Source of the DNA: Aliitabrizicola sp031408575
Lineage (GTDB): Bacteria; Pseudomonadota; Alphaproteobacteria; Rhodobacterales; Rhodobacteraceae
Direction of reading: 5' to 3'
DNA: 64,000 bases
Assembly (NCBI GenBank): GCA_031408575.1
Contig: JANNWS010000204.1
Coordinates: 18,567-82,566, forward strand
In this document: piece by piece, positions 33,067 to 41,810 of the stretch
Numbering within the stretch: position 1 is the stretch's first letter
How the letters are laid out: the number at the start of each line of letters is the position of its first letter
The notes under the pieces: model-generated
Told to the model about the DNA's origin: nothing
Databases searched by the model: none
Seen by the model: the letters and a program-made list of their open reading frames with translations, nothing else
Translations under genes and position numbers: made by a program

Positions 33067-34248
33067 ATGGACACCTTGCCGTCGCCCGCCGCCTACCACG
33101 CCCCCGATCTGGCCCGGATAGACCGTTTGATGGAGGCGCAGGGGCTGGATGCGCTGGTCGTCACCTCAAAGCACAACGTGCAGTATCTGATGGGCGGATA
33201 CAGGTTCATCTTTTTTGCTGCGATGGATGCGATCGGTCACAGCCGCTATCTGCCTGTGGTGGTCTATCGCCGGGGCAGCCCGGATCACGCGGCCTATATC
33301 GGCAACAAGATGGAGGGGGGGGAACATGCGAACCGCCCGTTCTGGACGCCAACCGTGCTGCCCGCCTGCTGGGGGTCGGTCGATGCGGCTGTTGCCGCGG
33401 TGGAGCATCTGACCAAGATCGGCGCTGCGGGAGAGCGGGTGGGGATCGAGCCGGGCTTTCTGCCGTCGGACGCGTGGGCGGTTCTGGCGGGGGCCCTGGG
33501 GGCCGATCATCTGCGCGATGCGACAGGCATGCTGGAGGCAATGCGGGCGATCAAGACGTCGGCAGAGCTGGACCTGCTGCGCCAGGCGTCCGAGCTGATC
33601 ACCGATGCCATGCAGGCCACGATGGCGGCGGCCGGTGATGGCTGGACCAAGCACGCCATCATCGAGGAGTTGCGGCGACAAGAGACGCAGCGCGGGCTGC
33701 ATTTCGACTATTGCCTGCTGACGCTGGGAACCAGCCACAACCGGGCGGGGTCCGATCAGATCTGGCAGCGCGGTGACGTGATGTCGATGGATTCAGGCGG
33801 CAATTTCCACGGCTATATCGGCGATCTGTGCCGGATGGCGTGCCTCGGCGAACCGGACGGCGAACTGGTGGATCTGCTGGGAGAGTTGGAGACGGTTCAG
33901 CAGGCGGCATTTTCACGCGTGGCGGCGGGTGTGACGGGAGGCGATATGATCGCGGCGGGCGAGACGGCTTTGAGTCGCAGCCCGTCAGCCGCGTTCACCG
34001 ACTTCTTTGCACATGGGATGGGCCTGATTTCGCACGAAGTGCCCTTCCTGATGACCAACCATCCGGTGGCCTATGAGGGCGTGGATGCGGGGCGGGCGCT
34101 GGAGGCGGGGATGGTGCTGTCGGTCGAGACGACGATGCTGCACCCGTCGCGCGGGTTCCTGAAGCTGGAGGATACGCTGGCGGTGACAGCCACCGGGTAT
34201 GAGATGTTCGGCGACCGTGGGCGGGGGTGGAACCGGGGCGGGGTTTAG
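33067..34248 (+). CDS. M24-family metallopeptidase (Xaa-Pro/creatinase-like)
   Basis: A 393-residue protein with a creatinase N-terminal domain (to about 150) and the pita-bread M24 domain. All five metal ligands are visible: two aspartates in SMDSGGNFHGYIGDLCR, histidine in FAHGMGLISHE, and glutamates in LSVETTML and LKLEDTLAV. The ATG at 33067 is favoured because GGAGGA sits nine bases ahead; a GTG at 33058 touches that site. It follows the LacI gene by 23 bases and may be cotranscribed. The substrate could be a dipeptide or a non-peptide amidine; no link to mannoside use is evident. Confidence 0.83.
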   Translation: MDTLPSPAAYHAPDLARIDRLMEAQGLDALVVTSKHNVQYLMGGYRFIFFAAMDAIGHSRYLPVVVYRRGSPDHAAYIGNKMEGGEHANRPFWTPTVLPACWGSVDAAVAAVEHLTKIGAAGERVGIEPGFLPSDAWAVLAGALGADHLRDATGMLEAMRAIKTSAELDLLRQASELITDAMQATMAAAGDGWTKHAIIEELRRQETQRGLHFDYCLLTLGTSHNRAGSDQIWQRGDVMSMDSGGNFHGYIGDLCRMACLGEPDGELVDLLGELETVQQAAFSRVAAGVTGGDMIAAGETALSRSPSAAFTDFFAHGMGLISHEVPFLMTNHPVAYEGVDAGRALEAGMVLSVETTMLHPSRGFLKLEDTLAVTATGYEMFGDRGRGWNRGGV

Positions 34249-34298
34249 GGGGGCGTTGATTTTCCGATTGGGCGGCAAGGCTATTTCAACAGTCCTGG

Positions 34299-34320
34299 CA
34301 AAATTCTTTGCAGAATTTTG
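34299..34320. terminator. hairpin between convergent peptidase and cupin genes
   Basis: CAAAATTCT (34299-34307) and AGAATTTTG (34312-34320) pair around TTGC. It lies between stops at 34248 (plus) and 34338 (minus) and could serve both. The A/T-rich arms resemble the palindromes at 56851-56895. Confidence 0.5.
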
Positions 34321-34337
34321 GGTGCCGGTCGCGGTAT

Positions 34338-34754
34338 TCAGCCTTGTGGCCCCGGCGGCAGGAGCCTGAAATCGGGAAGGTCGCGCAGGGCAAGCTCGGG
34401 GCCGGCAGGCGAATAAACGACGAACAGCGTCATCGATGTGGTTCCGGTATTGAGTGTTGAATGATACCGGCTTTCCGGGACATAGATCGTGCAGCCCGCC
34501 TCGACGAATTCCGTCACCGGTGCGCCGTCGTCATCCTCGACCATCTGCTGGCCGGTGCCGGACAGCACCAGGATGATCTCTTCCGCGCCGGGGTGGTTGT
34601 GGCGGGCATGGCCGCCACCGGGTTGCACGGTGACGATGCCACCAGAGAAATGTTTCGCGCCGTTCACCTCGGGGCCGATGGTCAGGGCAAGCTGGCCCCA
34701 GTCGAAGCCGAAGGCGGGCACTGTTTCGGGGCGGATGAAATAGGGAGAGGGCAT
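34338..34754 (-). CDS. single-domain cupin protein
   Basis: A 138-residue cupin. Motif 1 is GGGHARHNHPGAEEIILVLSGTG (metal-binding H-x-H and E) and motif 2 is VPESRYHSTLNTG. Small cupins in sugar catabolic loci often serve as isomerases, lyases or ligand sensors. It is the outermost minus-strand gene of the catabolic island, 138 bases beyond the TIM-barrel gene, with a dispersed repeat in that gap. The specific reaction is unknown. Confidence 0.75.
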   Translation of the reverse strand: MPSPYFIRPETVPAFGFDWGQLALTIGPEVNGAKHFSGGIVTVQPGGGHARHNHPGAEEIILVLSGTGQQMVEDDDGAPVTEFVEAGCTIYVPESRYHSTLNTGTTSMTLFVVYSPAGPELALRDLPDFRLLPPGPQG

Positions 34755-34798
34755 GGGCGGTGTCCTTATATCGCGGGCGTGGCGGTGGGTTTGGCGTT

Positions 34799-34824
34799 CC
34801 GGGGGATATTTGCGCGAAGATGAA
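34799..34824. repeat. dispersed intergenic motif, copy 1
   Basis: CCGGGGGATATTTG then CGCGAAGATGAA. It closely matches the element at 42909-42933 (CCCGGGATATTTTTG then CAAAGATGAA). Both lie just outside catabolic genes of the same island. Such GGGATATTT...AGATGAA strings are familiar intergenic repeats in Rhodobacterales; that is from memory and not computed. Confidence 0.45.
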
Positions 34825-34892
34825 AGTCGTTGACGGCTGGTGGTTGCATGTCGGGCAGGATGTGCCCGATTGTCGGTCCTTGCGTCCGGTCC

Positions 34893-35729
34893 TCAGGCTT
34901 TGCGGGTCAGTGCCTTGAAGGCGCGGGTCTGGGCGGCGATGGCCTGTTCGACGGGCAGGCGTTCCATCGAGCTTGCGCCATAAAAGCCGTGGCATGTCGC
35001 ACAGCGATCAAAGATGTAGCGGGCGTCGTCGGGCATGGCGATCGGGCCGCCGTGGCACAGCACGATGACGTCGGGGCGCAGCGCGCGGGCGGCGGCGGCG
35101 ATGGCGTCGATCTGGGTCACACAATCATCCAGGGTTTTTGCAGAGGTGGCCCCGATGGCCCCGCCGGTGGTGACGCCCATATGGGCCACGATGATGTCGG
35201 CCCCGGCGCGGGTCATCGCGGCCGCCTCATCCGGGGTGAACACATAGGGCGTGGTCAGCAGATCAAGCGCGTGGGCTTGTGCGATCATGTCCACCTCCAG
35301 CCCATATCCCATGCCGGTTTCCTCGAAGCTTTGCCGCATCGCGCCATCGAAGAGCCCAATGGTGGGGAAGTTCTGGACGCCGGAAAAGCCCATGGATTTC
35401 ATCTCGGCCAGAAACTGCGGCATCAGGATGAACGGATCGGTGCCGTTCACGCCGGCCAGAACGGGGGTATGTTTGACGACGGGCAGCACCTCGACCGCCA
35501 TTTCCCGGACGATTTCATTTGCATTACCGTAAGCCAGCAGGCCCGAGGCCGAGCCACGGCCCGCCATGCGGTAGCGACCCGAGTTGTAGATGATGATGAG
35601 GTCGATGCCGCCCGCCTCTTCGGATTTGGCGGATAGACCCGTGCCGGCACCGCCGCCGATGATCGGGATTCCCGCAGCGATCAGGCTGTGCAGGCGGGTC
35701 AGAGTTTTGGCGCGGGGAATTGCGGGCAT
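34893..35729 (-). CDS. phosphoenolpyruvate-hydrolase-like TIM-barrel protein
   Basis: A 278-residue TIM-barrel protein of the PEP_hydrolase family. Visible blocks are IPIIGGGAGTGLSAKSEEAGGIDLIIIYNSGRYRMAGRGS at the N terminus, VLAGVNGTDPF, GVQNFPTIGLFDG and IIVAHMGVTTGGAIGA. The start at 35729 follows a weak GAGG site. It is encoded 7 bases after a Tm-1-like/UPF0261 protein; the two are frequently adjacent or fused in bacteria and in plant Tm-1. The reaction is not firmly known; cleavage or isomerisation of a 2-oxo acid in sugar-acid degradation is a reasonable guess. Confidence 0.78.
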   Translation of the reverse strand: MPAIPRAKTLTRLHSLIAAGIPIIGGGAGTGLSAKSEEAGGIDLIIIYNSGRYRMAGRGSASGLLAYGNANEIVREMAVEVLPVVKHTPVLAGVNGTDPFILMPQFLAEMKSMGFSGVQNFPTIGLFDGAMRQSFEETGMGYGLEVDMIAQAHALDLLTTPYVFTPDEAAAMTRAGADIIVAHMGVTTGGAIGATSAKTLDDCVTQIDAIAAAARALRPDVIVLCHGGPIAMPDDARYIFDRCATCHGFYGASSMERLPVEQAIAAQTRAFKALTRKA

Positions 35730-35736
35730 TGGGGCC

Positions 35737-36930
35737 TCATGCGGTGAGTTCGTGAAAGGCGGCAACCACGGTGGCGGCGAAGGCGAGGTCGTTAATGTGA
35801 AGGGGCAGGCGGGTCAGGCGGCGGGTTCTGGTCCGGTGCAGGGTGGTGTCGAGCGCATTGAAGAGGGCGGCGTTGGCCGCGGGATCATGGAATGCGCCAC
35901 CCGGCGCGTCGAGCGTGGAAATGCCGCCTTCGGGGATCAGCAGATGCAACGGCCCGTCGCATTGGTTCAGGCGCTGTGCGATCCACGTGCCCGCGGCGGC
36001 ATTTTCTTGTGCGTTGGTCCGCATCAGGGTGACTTGTGGGTTGTGGTGGTAAAAGATGCGGTTCGCGTAGCGCGCGGGAATCGTCTCGGGCGGACCGAAA
36101 TTCACCATGTCCAGCGCGCCGACCGATCCGACCCAGGGCAGGCGCGTGCGGGCGATTGCTCCAAAACGGTCTTCGGTGGCCGGCAGGACACCGCCAAACA
36201 GAAGGTCGGCCACTTCGGTGGTGGTGATGTCGATGATGCCGGTGAGCAGGCCGTCGTCGGCCAGCTTTTCCATCACGCGCCCGCCGGTGCCGGTGGCGTG
36301 GAACACCAGACAATCGTGGGATTCGCGCAAGGCGGCGGTGATGGCGCTGACGCAAGGCGTGGTGACGCCGAACATCGTGAGCCCGATGGCGGGTTTGCCG
36401 GTGGTAGTCGGCGCCGGGTGCGCGGCCATGCCCGCAATGGCGTGGGCCGCGTTGTGCAGGACGCTGCGGCTGATGCGGTTTAGGCCGGCAAGGTCGGTCA
36501 CGGCGGGCATCATGATGAGGTCGGAGATGCCGACATAGGGCGCCGTGTCGCCCGACGCGAGCGTGCTGACCATCAGCTTTGGCAGCCCGTAGGGCAGGGC
36601 GCACAGCCCCGCCGTGATGATCGAGGTGCCGCCGCCACCACCGATGCCGAGGACGCCGGAAACATCGGTGCGGGAGGCGATGAAGCGGGCGAACGCCACG
36701 CCCATCGCAGCCACCCCAAGGCCGCGGTCATTGATGGCCAGCACCGCTTGCGTCCCGTCGGGATGGTGGCGTGCAACCTCGGCGGCTGGGATGTCGACGG
36801 GAATGGCCGCCGTGCGCGTTCCGACGTCGACAAGGGTGACGACCGCCCCAAGGCGGCGCAGAAGTTCGGCGAGATATGTCAGCTCTGCTGCCTTGGTGTC
36901 AGCGGTGCCGACCAGGTAGATGCGTGTCAT
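35737..36930 (-). CDS. Tm-1-like/UPF0261 ATP-binding domain protein
   Basis: A 397-residue UPF0261 protein. It starts MTRIYLVGTADTKAAELTYLAELL, the family hallmark (GTxDTK), and contains GIGGGGGTSIITAGLCALPYGLPKLMVSTLASGDTAPYVG, the nucleotide-binding-type glycine-rich segment. The C-terminal half keeps HATGTGGRVMEKL and LIPEGGISTLDAPGG. A 106-codon extension upstream is rejected since it crosses promoter sequence. Encoded with the PEP-hydrolase-like protein; these pairs are associated with catabolism of uncommon carbohydrates, but the function is unproven. Confidence 0.82.
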   Translation of the reverse strand: MTRIYLVGTADTKAAELTYLAELLRRLGAVVTLVDVGTRTAAIPVDIPAAEVARHHPDGTQAVLAINDRGLGVAAMGVAFARFIASRTDVSGVLGIGGGGGTSIITAGLCALPYGLPKLMVSTLASGDTAPYVGISDLIMMPAVTDLAGLNRISRSVLHNAAHAIAGMAAHPAPTTTGKPAIGLTMFGVTTPCVSAITAALRESHDCLVFHATGTGGRVMEKLADDGLLTGIIDITTTEVADLLFGGVLPATEDRFGAIARTRLPWVGSVGALDMVNFGPPETIPARYANRIFYHHNPQVTLMRTNAQENAAAGTWIAQRLNQCDGPLHLLIPEGGISTLDAPGGAFHDPAANAALFNALDTTLHRTRTRRLTRLPLHINDLAFAATVVAAFHELTA

Positions 36931-36996
36931 CGCGGGGGCTTTCCGGCAATGGACCAGCCCGGCTGCGCGGCGCGGCTTGGGGCGAAAGACAAACGT

Positions 36997-37013
36997 ATCT
37001 GGTTGGACCAGAT
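36997..37013. promoter_or_regulatory. GntR/FadR-type operator upstream of the UPF0261 gene
   Basis: ATCTGGTTGGACCAGAT, a palindrome with the TGGT-N3-ACCA core of FadR-subfamily GntR sites. It is identical over 17 bases to 46835-46851. It lies 67 bases upstream of the minus-strand start at 36930. Confidence 0.75.
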
Positions 37014-37176
37014 TTGCAAGATCGAACGAAGGGTAGGGTTGGGAAATGCTGCCCTGCAGAAACGCCAACGGCGAAAAACACAGCGTATACAATGCAAATA
37101 CCAAGGCAGGCAGTCTAGTTTGGCGGCGGCTTGACGGCCAAAGTGACAAGAAACACCCTTGACGCGCTTTAGCGTT

Positions 37177-37187
37177 TGGTAATACCA
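37177..37187. promoter_or_regulatory. GntR/FadR-type operator upstream of the binding-protein gene
   Basis: TGGTAATACCA, same TGGT-N3-ACCA core with a different spacer. It lies 79 bases upstream of the ATG at 37266 and about 12 bases after a TTGACG (37159-37164) that could be the -35 box, so binding would cover the -10 region. Its reverse complement occurs at 47002-47012. Confidence 0.65.
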
Positions 37188-37265
37188 GTTTGGGGTGTCC
37201 GACCAAAGCAGCCCCGAGAGGTTGCGCGCGTCGGCCGATGATGTGCATGAACGGGAGGAACAGCC

Positions 37266-38576
37266 ATGCGCGGAAAAATGGCCGGCTTGATGGCCGGTGT
37301 TGGAATTGCGGTCCTGTCCACGTCCTCTGCCTTTGCGCAGGAACTGACGATCTTCTGGGCGGAATGGGATCCGGCGAATTATCTTCAGGAACTGGTCAAC
37401 GAATATGAGGCCGAAACCGGCGTCACCGTGACGGTGGAAACCACGCCCTGGTCGGATTTTCAGACCAAGGCCTTTACCGAATTCAACGCCAAAGGGTCGG
37501 CCTATGACCTGATCGTGGGCGACAGCCAGTGGCTGGGTGCGGCATCGGAGGCCGGCCACTATGTGGACCTGACCGAGTTCTTCAATGCGAACAAGGTCGG
37601 CGAGATCATGGCCCCCGCCACGGTGAAATACTATGCCGAGTATCCCGGCAATTCGGGGAAATACTGGGCGATCCCGGCAGAGGGGGATGCGGTCGGCTGG
37701 TCGTATCGCAAGGACTGGTTCGAAGACCCCGCCGAGATGGCGGCATTCAAGGCGAAGTATGGCTATGATCTGGCAGTGCCTGCCGACTGGAAGCAGTTGC
37801 GCGACATTGCCGAGTTCTTCCACCGCCCCGATCAGGGCCGTTATGGCGTGGCGATCTACACCGACAATTCCTATGACGCGATGGCGATGGGGTTCGAGAA
37901 CGCGCTGTTTTCCTTTGGCGGCGAACTGGGCGACCCTGAGACCTACAAGGTGGAAGGGTTCATCAACTCGGACAAGGCCGTGGCATCGCTGGAGGCGTAT
38001 CGCGAGCTATACGGCTTTACCCCGCCCGGCTGGGCCAAGACGTTCTTTGTCGAAAACAACCAGGCCATCACCGAGGGTCTGGCGGCGATGAGCATGAACT
38101 ACTTTGCCTTCTTCCCGGCGCTGCTGAACGAATCGACCAACCCGCACGCGGCCAATACCGGCTTTTTCGCCAATCCCGCCGGTCCGGGCGGCGATCAGTT
38201 CGCGGCGCTGGGCGGGCAGGGGATTTCGGTTGTCTCCTACTCGGAGAACCAGGAAGAGGCGATGAAGTTCCTTGAGTGGTTCATCAAGGACAGCACGCAG
38301 AAACGCTGGGCTGAACTGGGCGGCTACACCGCGTCGGCGGCGGTGCTGGAGAGTGCCGAGTTCCGCAATGCCACACCCTATAACGAGGCCTTCTATCAGA
38401 CCATGTTCAAGGTGAAGGACTTCTGGGCTGTGCCGGAATATGCCGAACTGCTGAGCCAGCTCAATCAGCGGATCTATCCCTACATCGTTGGTGGCGAAGG
38501 CACCGCGAAAGAGGCGCTTGATGCGCTGGCAGGTGACTGGACGGCCACCTTCGCGAAATACGGCCGGGGCCAGTAA
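37266..38576 (+). CDS. carbohydrate/polyol ABC substrate-binding protein, family 1
   Basis: A 436-residue periplasmic binding protein with a signal peptide of about 25 residues (STSSAFA) followed by ELTIFWAEWDPANYLQELVNEYEAETG. Strings such as IVGDSQWLGAASEAGHYVDLTEFF and the C-terminal AEYAELLSQLNQRIYPYIVGGEGTAKEALDALAGDW match SBP family 1. It leads a plus-strand operon with two permeases, a small membrane protein and two ATPases. The promoter region is shared with the divergent UPF0261 gene and contains GntR-type sites. The ligand is unknown; neighbouring epimerase and dehydratase genes suggest a sugar, polyol or sugar acid. Confidence 0.87.
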   Translation: MRGKMAGLMAGVGIAVLSTSSAFAQELTIFWAEWDPANYLQELVNEYEAETGVTVTVETTPWSDFQTKAFTEFNAKGSAYDLIVGDSQWLGAASEAGHYVDLTEFFNANKVGEIMAPATVKYYAEYPGNSGKYWAIPAEGDAVGWSYRKDWFEDPAEMAAFKAKYGYDLAVPADWKQLRDIAEFFHRPDQGRYGVAIYTDNSYDAMAMGFENALFSFGGELGDPETYKVEGFINSDKAVASLEAYRELYGFTPPGWAKTFFVENNQAITEGLAAMSMNYFAFFPALLNESTNPHAANTGFFANPAGPGGDQFAALGGQGISVVSYSENQEEAMKFLEWFIKDSTQKRWAELGGYTASAAVLESAEFRNATPYNEAFYQTMFKVKDFWAVPEYAELLSQLNQRIYPYIVGGEGTAKEALDALAGDWTATFAKYGRGQ

Positions 38577-38589
38577 GCTCCCGTACCTG

Positions 38590-38620
38590 GGGAGGGGCGG
38601 TTGCCGTCCCTCCCTTTTTT
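38590..38620 (+). terminator. rho-independent terminator-like hairpin after the binding-protein gene
   Basis: GGGAGGGGCGG and CCGTCCCTCCC form an 11-bp stem (one G-U) around TTG, followed by six T. It lies 14 bases after the binding-protein stop and 30 bases before the next permease, so it is an internal terminator that likely lets only part of transcription continue. Confidence 0.85.
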
Positions 38621-38650
38621 GTCTTTGATTTCTGACGTGGAGGCCCGCCT

Positions 38651-39550
38651 GTGGCACAATCCTCGCTTGCCGCCGCTGGTCCCGCCCGCCGATCCCGAGG
38701 CTTCAGCGATCTGGCGATCCGCAATCTGTTCATCATCCCGACGATTGTTTTCCTGATCGTTTTCAATATCTTCCCGCTGCTGTATTCGCTGGGCTATTCG
38801 TTCACCGATTTCCGCGCCTCGACCAATGAGCCGGCGAACTGGGTGGGTCTGGACAATTACCGCCACCTCTTGAGCGATCCGTTCATCTGGCGCAACTTCA
38901 CCATCACCGCAAAATATGTGCTGGTGTCGGTGACAGGGCAGGTGATCGTGGGGTTCGGCATTGCGATGCTTTTGAACCGCGAGATCCCCTACAAGGGGCT
39001 GCTGACCACGCTGCTGCTGTTGCCGATGATGCTGTCGATGGCGGTGGTGGGGCTGTTCTGGAAGCTCCTTTATGACCCCAGTTTCGGGATCATCAACCAC
39101 GCGCTGGGCCTTGGCACCTTCGAATGGCTGGCCGACCCGGATGTCGCACTTTATGCGATTGCGCTGGTCGATATCTGGATGTGGTCGCCCTTTGTGATGC
39201 TGCTGTCGCTGGCCGGGCTTTCGGCTGTGCCAAAGCACCTTTACGAGGCAGCGGCGATCGACCGGGCGTCGGCCAGCTATACATTCTTTCGCATTACGCT
39301 GCCTTTGGTGGCCCCGATTCTGATGATTGCTATCATTTTTCGAACAATGGAGGCATTCAAGACCTTTGATCTGGCCTATATCCTTGCCAGTCAGCCAACG
39401 ACCGAAGTGATCTCGATCAGGCTGTATAAAATGGCGTTTCAGGAGTGGCAGACAGGGATGAGTTGCGCGCTGGCGTATATCGTTCTGATCATGGTTCTGG
39501 CGATCACCAACATCTACATCAAATACCTGAACAAGGTGAAGGAGCGCTAG
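38651..39550 (+). CDS. ABC transporter permease, MalF/UgpA type
   Basis: A 299-residue permease starting at a GTG with GGAGG seven bases ahead. The EAA loop reads KHLYEAAAIDRASASYTFFRITLPLVAP. It has six predicted helices, the first after RNLFIIPTIVFLIVFNIFPLL. It pairs with the next gene, which follows directly (1-base spacing). Substrate as for the binding protein upstream. Confidence 0.86.
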   Translation: MAQSSLAAAGPARRSRGFSDLAIRNLFIIPTIVFLIVFNIFPLLYSLGYSFTDFRASTNEPANWVGLDNYRHLLSDPFIWRNFTITAKYVLVSVTGQVIVGFGIAMLLNREIPYKGLLTTLLLLPMMLSMAVVGLFWKLLYDPSFGIINHALGLGTFEWLADPDVALYAIALVDIWMWSPFVMLLSLAGLSAVPKHLYEAAAIDRASASYTFFRITLPLVAPILMIAIIFRTMEAFKTFDLAYILASQPTTEVISIRLYKMAFQEWQTGMSCALAYIVLIMVLAITNIYIKYLNKVKER

Positions 39551-40510
39551 ATGGCCGCCGTTCGCACCACGGGCGAGGTCATTCGCCACCGACTCGCACT
39601 GGGTTCGCTTCTGGTTATCCTGCTGGTCACGCTGGCACCCATCATGTGGATCACGGCCACGGCGTTCAAGCCGCGCAATCTGGCCACCACGGTGCCGCCG
39701 ACCGTGTTTTTCCAGCCCGAAATCTCGCCCTTCGTGAAGCTGATGGTCAAACGCAGCCAGCTGCGCGACCAGCCGACCGAAGAACAGCTTGCGGCGGCAC
39801 CCTGGTGGGAACGCCGGGTGCTGGAGGGGGGCGAAAAGGTGGTGCGGTCGGGCAAGGGCAAGGTGCAGCCCTCGGGCTATCCCAGCCGCTTCATGAACAG
39901 TCTGATCATCGCCATCACGTCGACCGTTCTGGCGGTGTCGATGGGTACGATCACCGCCTACGGCTTTTCGCGGTTCAAGGTGAAGGGCGAGGATGATTGG
40001 CTGTTCTTCATCCTGTCCACCCGGATGCTGCCGCCCGTGGTCGTGGCGATCCCGATGTTCCTGATGTACCGCGCGGTGGGGCTGAACGACACGCATCTGG
40101 GGCTAATTATTCTGTATACCGCCTTCAACCTGTCGTTCTCGGTCTGGCTGATGAAGGGGTTCATTGATGAAATCCCCAAGGAATATGAGGATGCGGCCCT
40201 GGTCGACGGCTATACGCGGATGCAGGCCTTCTTCAAGATCGTGCTGCCCGAGGCCGCAACCGGAATCGCCGCGACGGCGGTGTTCTGTTTCATCACCGCC
40301 TGGAATGAATATGCCTTTGCGCTGATCATGACCAACCGCCGCGCGCAGACCGCACCCCCCTTTATCCCGTCACAGATCGGATCGGGCCTACCCGACTGGA
40401 CGGTGATTGCGGCAGGCACGTTCCTGTTCCTGCTGCCGGTGGCAATCTTTACCTTCCTGCTGCGCAACCACTTGCTGCGCGGGATGAGCTTTGGGGCGAT
40501 CCGCAAATGA
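39551..40510 (+). CDS. ABC transporter permease, MalG/UgpE type, with long periplasmic loop
   Basis: A 319-residue permease; AAGGAG precedes the start. The EAA loop reads KEYEDAALVDGYTRMQAFFKIVLPEAATG and the protein ends LLRGMSFGAIRK. About 70 residues lie between the first two helices (roughly 40-110), longer than in most MalG proteins and rich in charged residues; the loop may contact the binding protein. The last 4 bases overlap the next small gene. Confidence 0.86.
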   Translation: MAAVRTTGEVIRHRLALGSLLVILLVTLAPIMWITATAFKPRNLATTVPPTVFFQPEISPFVKLMVKRSQLRDQPTEEQLAAAPWWERRVLEGGEKVVRSGKGKVQPSGYPSRFMNSLIIAITSTVLAVSMGTITAYGFSRFKVKGEDDWLFFILSTRMLPPVVVAIPMFLMYRAVGLNDTHLGLIILYTAFNLSFSVWLMKGFIDEIPKEYEDAALVDGYTRMQAFFKIVLPEAATGIAATAVFCFITAWNEYAFALIMTNRRAQTAPPFIPSQIGSGLPDWTVIAAGTFLFLLPVAIFTFLLRNHLLRGMSFGAIRK

Positions 40511-40707
40511 GTTTTCGTGAGATGAATCAACGCTGGATCGTGCCGGGGGCGCAGGCCGTGATGATCTTTGGCATCGTGGCCCTGTGCCAGCCATGGATCG
40601 AGGTGCTGCACCGCTATGGGCTGACGATCATCATTCTGGGCCTGCTGACCTTCATGGTGGCGACAAAGATCCCGGCCCCCGCGGCGCGCGACGAGGATGC
40701 GGCATGA
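40507..40707 (+). CDS. small two-helix membrane protein of the ABC operon
   Basis: A 66-residue protein with two hydrophobic segments (about 13-27 and 37-52) joined by a short polar turn, and a charged tail ending ARDEDAA. ATGA overlaps on both sides show it is translated together with the second permease and the first ATPase. I do not recognise a named family. Its position matches that of the DUF2160 protein in the glycerol transporter at 54624, so an accessory membrane subunit is likely. Confidence 0.7.
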   Translation: MSFREMNQRWIVPGAQAVMIFGIVALCQPWIEVLHRYGLTIIILGLLTFMVATKIPAPAARDEDAA

Positions 40708-41810
40708 GCCCCAGGATCGAGCTGCGCGGCATCAACAAGCATTTCGGTGCAGCCCATGTGATCCGCGATGTGAGCCTGACGGTTGAGGAACGCGAATTCG
40801 TGGTGTTCCTTGGCCAGTCGGGCTGTGGCAAGACCACCACCCTTCGCGCCATTGCGGGGCTTGAGACGATTGATTCAGGTGAAATCAGGATCGCCGGGCA
40901 GGCGGTGCAGGACACAAGGCCCGAAGAGCGTGACGTGGCATTTGTATTCCAGTCCTTCGCGCTTTATCCGCACCTGACGGTCTATGAAAACATGGCCTTT
41001 CCGCTGCGCGCCGTCGGCACCGCCAAGGACGAGATCGATCGCACGGTGCGCCGTGTGGCTGCTGTGTTGCAGATCGGGGGCCTGCTGAAGCGGCGGCCTT
41101 CGGCGCTGTCGGGGGGGGATTTGCAACGCTGTGCCATCGGGCGGGCTTTGGTGCGCAACCCCAAGGCGATGCTGATGGATGAACCGATCGGGTCGCTGGA
41201 CGCCAAGCTGCGCGAAGAAATGCGGGTGGAGTTGAAGCGCCTGCATGTAGAGCAGGGATCGACGACGATCTATGTGACCCATGACCAGATCGAGGCGATG
41301 GCGCTGGCCGACCGCATTGTCGTCATGCATGCCGGTGTCTTGCAGCAGGTCGGCACGCCGGAAGAGGTTTACGCCAACCCGGTCAACCTGTTCGTGGCGC
41401 AGTTCGTGGGCAGCCCGGTGATGAACGTGGCCGACGTGGACGTGACCGAGGCGCAGGGTGTGGCGCGGGTGACGGTTGCGGGAGCGCGGGACGGGCTGGT
41501 CTTCCCGGCCGGGCTGTTGTCATCGCTGAAGGGCGCGCAGGGCAAGCGGCTGTCGTTGGGGGTCCGCCCCGAGGCGCTGGAGGTGTCGCTGACCCCGCAG
41601 GAAGGGTCGATCCCGGTGGAGGCGCATCTGCTGGAGCCTTTGGGATCGCATGATATCGTTGATCTGAAGATGGGACCGGGGTTTGTGCGGGCGCGCACGC
41701 GCTCAGGGCTGGTTCCGGGGCCGGGGACGGTGGTGCATGTGCGCGCCGATCCGGAGCGGGTGCATTTCTTTGACCGTGAAAGCGGACAATCGCTGGGGGT
41801 CAGGCTCTGA
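40704..41810 (+). CDS. sugar/polyol ABC transporter ATPase 1
   Basis: A 368-residue MalK-type ATPase: Walker A GQSGCGKT, Q-loop FVFQSFALYPHL, signature LSGGDLQRCAIGRAL (D where Q is usual), Walker B AMLMDEPIGSLD, switch histidine YVTHDQIEA, then a TOBE-type regulatory domain. The ATG at 40704 overlaps the small gene; an upstream in-frame extension is a shadow of that gene. All catalytic residues are present. Its partner is the second ATPase directly downstream. Confidence 0.87.
   Translation: MSPRIELRGINKHFGAAHVIRDVSLTVEEREFVVFLGQSGCGKTTTLRAIAGLETIDSGEIRIAGQAVQDTRPEERDVAFVFQSFALYPHLTVYENMAFPLRAVGTAKDEIDRTVRRVAAVLQIGGLLKRRPSALSGGDLQRCAIGRALVRNPKAMLMDEPIGSLDAKLREEMRVELKRLHVEQGSTTIYVTHDQIEAMALADRIVVMHAGVLQQVGTPEEVYANPVNLFVAQFVGSPVMNVADVDVTEAQGVARVTVAGARDGLVFPAGLLSSLKGAQGKRLSLGVRPEALEVSLTPQEGSIPVEAHLLEPLGSHDIVDLKMGPGFVRARTRSGLVPGPGTVVHVRADPERVHFFDRESGQSLGVRL

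Noticed and set aside
35737..37248. 503-codon version of the UPF0261 gene
   Set aside because: The extension crosses the divergent promoter with the operator palindromes; the family hallmark starts at 36930.
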